Origin: Cytophagaceae bacterium
Lineage (GTDB): Bacteria > Bacteroidota > Bacteroidia > Flavobacteriales > Flavobacteriaceae
Direction of reading: 5' to 3'
Assembly: GCA_002710685.1 (NCBI GenBank)
Contig: PALD01000029.1
Coordinates: 1-64,000, forward strand
DNA length: 64,000 nucleotides
Positions 59,478-64,000 of the stretch are shown piece by piece. Numbering within the stretch: the stretch's first letter is position 1; each line of letters begins with the position of its first letter. The position numbers were made by a program, and so were the translations under genes. The notes under the pieces are model-generated. The model saw only the letters and a list, made by a program, of their open reading frames with translations, searched no databases and had not been told where the DNA came from.

Positions 59478-62400
59478 TTAATTTTCTTCTATGGATGAGT
59501 TTGTCTTGGCCTCTGCAGCCTTGATCCTGGCCAACTCCTGTTGAGCCTCTGCGGTAATGGCCGGGAAATCTGCAAAGTTCTTGATTACGTTTTCCAGGAT
59601 ATAGGTGGCCTGGTAGGCATCTTTAAGGGCATAGAAATTCTTTGCCATCAGGATGAGTCCCTTTGCGCCATATTCTTTATAACCGCTGTAGTCCTTTGCC
59701 AGCTTTTGTACAGATTCATTGGACTCCTTAAACTGCCCGTCCTTGTTCTTGAAATATGCGTCATAGTAAAGTGCCTCTGCAGCAAGTTCACCGGTTGCTA
59801 TTTTCTGCACTTCGGCATAGGCCTGTTTTGCACGGGGCTCGTTATTGGTCATCATGGCGCTGCGGGCAATGATTACCTGTGCATCACTCTTGACCTTATT
59901 GTCAATCTTGGCATTTGCCAACACCTTCTCTGCATAGTTCACGGACTTATCATATTGCTTGAGCTCATAGTAGGATTTCATGAGGTTGCTTTGTGCAAAG
60001 ATGATGTTCTGTGGGATGTCTGCCTCGGCCTCCAGCCGCTGCAGCAAAGGTGCAGCTTCCGTATAGTTTCGGTTTGAGAGGTAAATCTGTCCCAGTCTTG
60101 CCAGGGCTTCTTCGGTAAACTCGCTACGTTCTTTAGAAATCACATAGTTGTAATGTGGCATACTGCGGTCATACTGCTCCTTGGCATAGTACAGCTGGCC
60201 CAACCTAAAGTGGGCTTCCAGCGCACGCTGCCCGGTGGGGTAATCCCTCAGGTATTTTTCATACTGGGTAATGGCAGCACCGCTGTCACCGTCCACAAAA
60301 TTCTTTTCGGCAGAAGCATAGGCCGCATCATCCAGTTCTGAGTCCTCAACGCTTACATAATCCAGGTTGTTTGCCCAGCGTCCATACTCGTCCACACGGC
60401 CCATATCTATGTATATCAATTTGGCGGAAGCCACGGCCTGTACTCCTTCTGGAGTGCCCGGAAATTCTTCGGCAACGCGCTTAAAGAGGTTAAGCGCATC
60501 CTGGCTACGGCTGGTGTTGTCAAAAATCAATGCTTTTTTGAGCATGGCTTTTGCCACAAATTTGCTGTTGGGTATTTCACGTATCAAACGGTCATATGCC
60601 GCGATGGCATCGCTGTTGCGTTGCATGGAAACGTAGGTATTGCCCAGCTCATAAAGCGCATCATCCTTAAAAGAACTATCAGGAAAATCTGAATCAAAGG
60701 TGCGCAGGGTTTCAATCTTCTGGTTATTGCGGTCCACAAATCCATAGCTTATCGCTTTTTGAAAAGTGGCATAGGCCCTATCACTGGTACCATTGGAAAC
60801 CGCTGCATTGTAGGCCTCCATCGCTGGCCAGTATTTACTGCTTATAAAATAACTGTCTCCCAGTCTCATATATGCATCGGGCAGGCGCACATCATCAGCA
60901 GGGTTGGATTTTACATACTTGTCAAAATAGCTTGCCGCTTCGTCATAGTTCTTTCGTTGAAAATAAGTGTATGCGATGTTATAGTTAACCTCCTTTTGCT
61001 CTGGCAGGCCCTTTGCCGCATCACTTTGAGAAAACTGCTTATATGTTATAATTGCATCGTCAAACCTGTTGAGGCTATACTCACTTTCTGCCTTCCAGTA
61101 GAGGGCACGTGCCGTAAACTCTGGTGTGCGGGGCTCGCTCAGGCTCTTGTCAAAATTCTGGATGGCCTCAGCATAATTGCCTTCATTATACAACTCGATA
61201 CCACGGTAAAATGCCACCTTTTGATAGGCCACCTTATCATTGAAGTTCTTGTTGTTCTCGAGCAGTTCCATGGCTTGCGCATAGTTCTTTGAAGTGATGT
61301 AACTATCTATGAGCAGGGTCTCCAGCTGTTGGCGTGCTGCTGTATCAGGATATAGGTCCAGGTAGTTTACGATAACGGTGGGCGTGGGTTCATAGGCGTT
61401 ACCTATTTCATAACTCAGTTTTGCATAGTTCAGGCCACTGTCTTCCTTGATTTTTGGCTCAAAGTCCATTTGATATGCATTTCTAAATGCATTGAGTGCC
61501 TCTTGTTTACGGTCAGTCTGCAAATAAGCATCTGCCAGATGGTAAAAAGCATTTTGCGCAACACTGTTCTTACCACCTATGATCTTGTTGAACTCGCTGA
61601 TTGCAGTCTCATAATCGCCCTGCTTGTAATAGGCGTACCCTAACTGGTAGTAATCATTGTTTGTCCAGCGGCCACGCTTACCACGGTATTTTTTAAGGTA
61701 AGGCAAAGCCTCGTCAAACTGTCCCAGGTTAAAATAGCTCTCGCCAATTATCTTGTTGATCTCACTGGCTTCTTGCGGCGTTGCTGATGGCAATTGCTCT
61801 TTACCCAGTTTAATGGCTTCTTCAAAGTTGCCCTGCTTAAAATTAAGGTCTGCCTTAAAATAGGTAAGGTCTTCCTTGTTACCGCCTTCGGCCTCCACTT
61901 GATTGAAGAATTGTGTTGCTTCTTCATAATCATCACGTTCATAAGCTATGAAACCTTCATAATATTTAGCCTGTTCTCCAAATTCAGGTGAGTGGATGAC
62001 CCTATCAAAATATACCTTTGCCTGGTCTGGCTGCCTTGTCTTTAAATGAACATACCCCATGTTAAAGTTGTAGCGGTCCAGCTCGCGCCAGTTCAGCTTA
62101 TCAAGGTCCACCCTTTCATACCACCTTTTTGCATTGGGGTACCGCGCATTTTCAAAATAATAGTCGGCGACATCCTTGTAAGCAGAATTGCGCTTGGTAC
62201 TCGTGGGGTATTCATCCACAAATTCCTGCATCTTCTGGTCTGCACCGGCTTGATTGAGGCGCACTGCGGCATTGGCAACATAATAGGCACAATCACCCTC
62301 AATGGTAGGGTCGCTGGTAGATATCTTGACCTGGTCAAACAGCGTCTGTGCTGCCAGGTATTGTTTACTGTTATAAAGGGAAAGCGCTTTGTTGAATTTT

Positions 62401-62495
62401 ACCAAATCATTGGTATAAGCAGCTGACTGTTGCCCGTAGGTGATGGGGAAAGCCAGCATCCCCATGAGGCAAAACATTAAAATTCTATGACGCAT
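59478..62495 (-). CDS. Large exported TPR protein
   Basis: This 1005-residue protein has a signal peptide (MRHRILMFCLMGMLAFPITYGQ) and about 25 tetratricopeptide repeats along its whole length, with units such as YAEAIQNFDKSL and DDAIITYKQFSQSDAAKGLP. It has no other domain and ends in a Lys/Ala-rich helix. A periplasmic solenoid of this size is a protein-binding scaffold. It is followed by the barrel gene, so it may dock onto that outer-membrane protein or act in envelope assembly (YbgF/BamD-like repeats). The start ATG at 62495 follows a 180-bp gap with no gene. Confidence 0.88.
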   Translation of the reverse strand: MRHRILMFCLMGMLAFPITYGQQSAAYTNDLVKFNKALSLYNSKQYLAAQTLFDQVKISTSDPTIEGDCAYYVANAAVRLNQAGADQKMQEFVDEYPTSTKRNSAYKDVADYYFENARYPNAKRWYERVDLDKLNWRELDRYNFNMGYVHLKTRQPDQAKVYFDRVIHSPEFGEQAKYYEGFIAYERDDYEEATQFFNQVEAEGGNKEDLTYFKADLNFKQGNFEEAIKLGKEQLPSATPQEASEINKIIGESYFNLGQFDEALPYLKKYRGKRGRWTNNDYYQLGYAYYKQGDYETAISEFNKIIGGKNSVAQNAFYHLADAYLQTDRKQEALNAFRNAYQMDFEPKIKEDSGLNYAKLSYEIGNAYEPTPTVIVNYLDLYPDTAARQQLETLLIDSYITSKNYAQAMELLENNKNFNDKVAYQKVAFYRGIELYNEGNYAEAIQNFDKSLSEPRTPEFTARALYWKAESEYSLNRFDDAIITYKQFSQSDAAKGLPEQKEVNYNIAYTYFQRKNYDEAASYFDKYVKSNPADDVRLPDAYMRLGDSYFISSKYWPAMEAYNAAVSNGTSDRAYATFQKAISYGFVDRNNQKIETLRTFDSDFPDSSFKDDALYELGNTYVSMQRNSDAIAAYDRLIREIPNSKFVAKAMLKKALIFDNTSRSQDALNLFKRVAEEFPGTPEGVQAVASAKLIYIDMGRVDEYGRWANNLDYVSVEDSELDDAAYASAEKNFVDGDSGAAITQYEKYLRDYPTGQRALEAHFRLGQLYYAKEQYDRSMPHYNYVISKERSEFTEEALARLGQIYLSNRNYTEAAPLLQRLEAEADIPQNIIFAQSNLMKSYYELKQYDKSVNYAEKVLANAKIDNKVKSDAQVIIARSAMMTNNEPRAKQAYAEVQKIATGELAAEALYYDAYFKNKDGQFKESNESVQKLAKDYSGYKEYGAKGLILMAKNFYALKDAYQATYILENVIKNFADFPAITAEAQQELARIKAAEAKTNSSIEEN

Positions 62496-62675
62496 AAGGC
62501 GATTTTTAATAACTGTTTTTACGGCGATACCGCAAGGTAAAGATACGGGCTCACCTTGTATATTAACGTTACAAAATCGGTTTAATTATGTGGTTAAAAC
62601 AAGTGTTTTTTTAACAACCCATGTTCATAAACCCAAACCATGGGTCTCTTGTTAATACCGAAATATGCCCCACGC

Positions 62676-63422
62676 TTATTGCTCCATGATGAGGCACGTG
62701 GCGGCAACATCCTTTTGCTCAAAAAACTTCACGGCCTTCATTAAAAAAACAACCACCTTACTCTTGGGCGAGATCAACTTGGCCGCCAGTGCAGCGATAA
62801 CCACATCCCGTTCATCAATTGCTTTTGCCTTGTTAGGTGCCGCATGGTATTCATTGGCAAACATCCACGCACCATCACGCGCCACGTTTATACTGAAGGA
62901 TACTACCTTGTCCTCCTTGCCCTTTGTCAATTTTTCAAATAACCCAAACATGGGCGAGACCTTCTTGATCTTATCCTTGACCCCCGCAACCATACTGCCC
63001 AAAATTTCATTGATTTTGTCAAAATCACCTTCAAAATCAGCAAGATATCCCCCACGCATGGTCTGTGAAGCGGCAATACCCAAATCTAGGTTGATATGTG
63101 CATTGATGCCCAGCAACAGATGCTGCATGATCAACAGGTTTTTATGCGCTACGGCATCAAAGGCCCGCAGCCAACTCTGCGTGCAGGGTTCACCCGCCAC
63201 ATAGGCTCGGTGAGCGTCAATGTACCTTCCGGCAAAAATAATATCCAGTTGCTCCATCCGCTCCCCATCAGCAAATTCATTATTTGCAATGCCGTCCTTG
63301 ACCCGCACGGTCACCATTTTGTAAAGGATAGGAAAAAAAACAAGACAGGAAGATTTTTGTTTTTCAGAAGTGATGATTGCATCCAGTTGCATGATGACAT
63401 CATCAATGGTAGATAGCGCCAT
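62676..63422 (-). CDS. DUF5995 family protein
   Basis: This 248-residue cytoplasmic, mainly helical protein matches DUF5995: LFFPILYKMVTVRVKDGI-like FFPILYKMVTVRVKDGI, FAGRYIDAHRAYV, then the signature SWLRAFDAVAHKNLLIMQHLLLGINAHINLDLGIAA. The conserved His residues (AHKNL, MQHLLLGINAHINLDL) may form a metal or ligand site. The family has no known function. It stands alone; the downstream 62496-62675 gap holds a weak hairpin (ACCCATG / CATGGGT at 62617-62623 and 62639-62645). Confidence 0.85.
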   Translation of the reverse strand: MALSTIDDVIMQLDAIITSEKQKSSCLVFFPILYKMVTVRVKDGIANNEFADGERMEQLDIIFAGRYIDAHRAYVAGEPCTQSWLRAFDAVAHKNLLIMQHLLLGINAHINLDLGIAASQTMRGGYLADFEGDFDKINEILGSMVAGVKDKIKKVSPMFGLFEKLTKGKEDKVVSFSINVARDGAWMFANEYHAAPNKAKAIDERDVVIAALAAKLISPKSKVVVFLMKAVKFFEQKDVAATCLIMEQ

Positions 63423-63496
63423 TGTATTTTTTGGTTTCGGTTAGGCTTCTAAGATATTGAATAATCGGGATTTATAAAATGGGTCGTACATGTTTT

Positions 63497-63510
63497 GCTT
63501 TCGCGAAAGC
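63497..63510. repeat. Perfect palindrome GCTTTCGCGAAAGC
   Basis: A 14-bp perfect palindrome between the DUF5995 gene and the divergent sensor gene; the same 14 bp is the core of the 28642-28657 palindrome. Confidence 0.7.
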
Positions 63511-63549
63511 GCCTCATGTAAAATCAAAAAAAAAAGTATCTTGAACTTT

Positions 63550-64000
63550 ATGAACCGTCAGCCCAAAATGCCCCTAAAACTCAAAGACCGCTATCTCTAT
63601 GGCGTGATCATCACCATTGCCGTACTCATCTGCAACCAGGTTTTTATTCAATACTGGCTCAATAAAAAAAACAATGATGCCCACACGATAAATGTGGCGG
63701 GGCGACAGCGTATGCTGAGCCAGAGAATCAATCTTGAGTTTTATCGCATTGAGCAAAACACGGGCGATACCGGGTCTTTAAAATCACTTTTTAATGAGTG
63801 GCAAGAGGCGCATCTAGCCCTGCTTGATGGTAATGCATCCCTTGATATCGACCCTGTGGATGTTGAGGAAGCAAAAAACGCATTGACCAGCTTGAAAAAG
63901 AATATCGCATTTATCAACGATGAGATAGGTTTACTGGGTACTGGTGAGGTATCCCTTACCTCAATTGATGCAAATCAAAAAGCTTTTTTAACTGGGATGG
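63550..64000 (+). CDS. N-terminal part of a PilJ-type sensor (runs off window)
   Basis: From ATG 63550 the frame stays open to the window end (150 codons). A membrane helix (about 16-33, GVIITIAVLICNQVFIQYW) is followed by the PilJ/NarX-type sensory domain, recognised by INVAGRQRMLSQRINLEFYRI, then a helical region (LKSLFNEWQEAHLALLDGN). This domain is the periplasmic sensor of chemoreceptors and histidine kinases; which output follows cannot be seen. The ATG is well placed downstream of a palindrome. Confidence 0.8.
   Translation, partial: MNRQPKMPLKLKDRYLYGVIITIAVLICNQVFIQYWLNKKNNDAHTINVAGRQRMLSQRINLEFYRIEQNTGDTGSLKSLFNEWQEAHLALLDGNASLDIDPVDVEEAKNALTSLKKNIAFINDEIGLLGTGEVSLTSIDANQKAFLTGM

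Noticed and set aside
1..64000. CRISPR arrays, tRNA, rRNA, insertion sequences
   Set aside because: No regular short repeat-spacer array, no cloverleaf or rRNA-like stretch, and no transposase-like reading frame was found on reading through the window.

Overview
The window looks like chromosome of a marine-type member of the Bacteroidota, most likely Flavobacteriaceae; the genus cannot be fixed from sequence alone. The evidence is TonB-dependent receptors with N-terminal carboxypeptidase-regulatory-like domains, a type IX secretion C-terminal sorting domain, a long SecA of about 1120 residues, promoters of the TTG-N19/20-TAnnTTTG type, and many TTTSGCTTwAAGCSAAA palindromes between genes.

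Bases 1-5000 are AT-rich and unlike the rest. Four minus-strand modules, each holding one or two genes, are separated by imperfect inverted repeats of 119-132 bp with AAC/GTT ends. In each module the first bases are complementary to its own distal repeat end, as in integron gene cassettes with attC sites. No integrase is visible. Cargo: a small membrane protein, an epoxide hydrolase, a frameshifted lipoprotein, and a two-gene unit (PD-(D/E)XK-like DUF6602 protein plus NdpA/NA37-like protein).

Bases 5.2-18.4 kb hold NDH-2 and then a surface-polysaccharide locus: GT2 glycosyltransferase, a large polytopic PTPS-related membrane protein, a membrane-anchored Ig-like protein, a membrane-anchored TIM-barrel glycosidase, a GT4 glycosyltransferase, a Wzx/PelG-like flippase and a TPR/outer-membrane barrel protein. 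A large T9SS-exported DUF4114 protein follows (19.6-22.0 kb).

Bases 22.1-28.3 kb are one tightly overlapping minus-strand operon for a probable nitric-oxide phosphorelay: receiver protein, H-NOX, PAS histidine kinase, FIST (NosP-like) protein, second histidine kinase, HPt protein, and a LytTR response regulator. Direct repeats with a 21-bp period and 9-bp half-sites resembling TCGRTGART lie upstream of this operon, of the DUF4114 gene, of the GT4, flippase and TPR-barrel genes, and in the GT2/PTPS-related intergenic space. That spacing is typical of LytTR sites, so the operon may control matrix production.

Bases 28.8-40.8 kb hold iron and nutrient functions: a siderophore receptor with a Fur-like operator and a PepSY reductase, a Tat-exported Gfo/Idh oxidoreductase, a SulP transporter, and a soluble PQQ-type sugar dehydrogenase next to a TonB receptor. 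Bases 40.9-48.9 kb are housekeeping (coaD, ddl, a PASTA protein, rluD, a PduO-type adenosyltransferase, a DUF2795 protein, secA). Bases 49.1-64 kb hold a PAS kinase/receiver pair, a creatininase-like protein, a FabH-like synthase, a CDF transporter, a GNAT, a TIKI/TraB-like DUF5694 protein, a DUF486 protein, an OhrR-like MarR regulator, an outer-membrane barrel/TPR operon, a DUF5995 protein, and the start of a PilJ-domain sensor cut by the window end.
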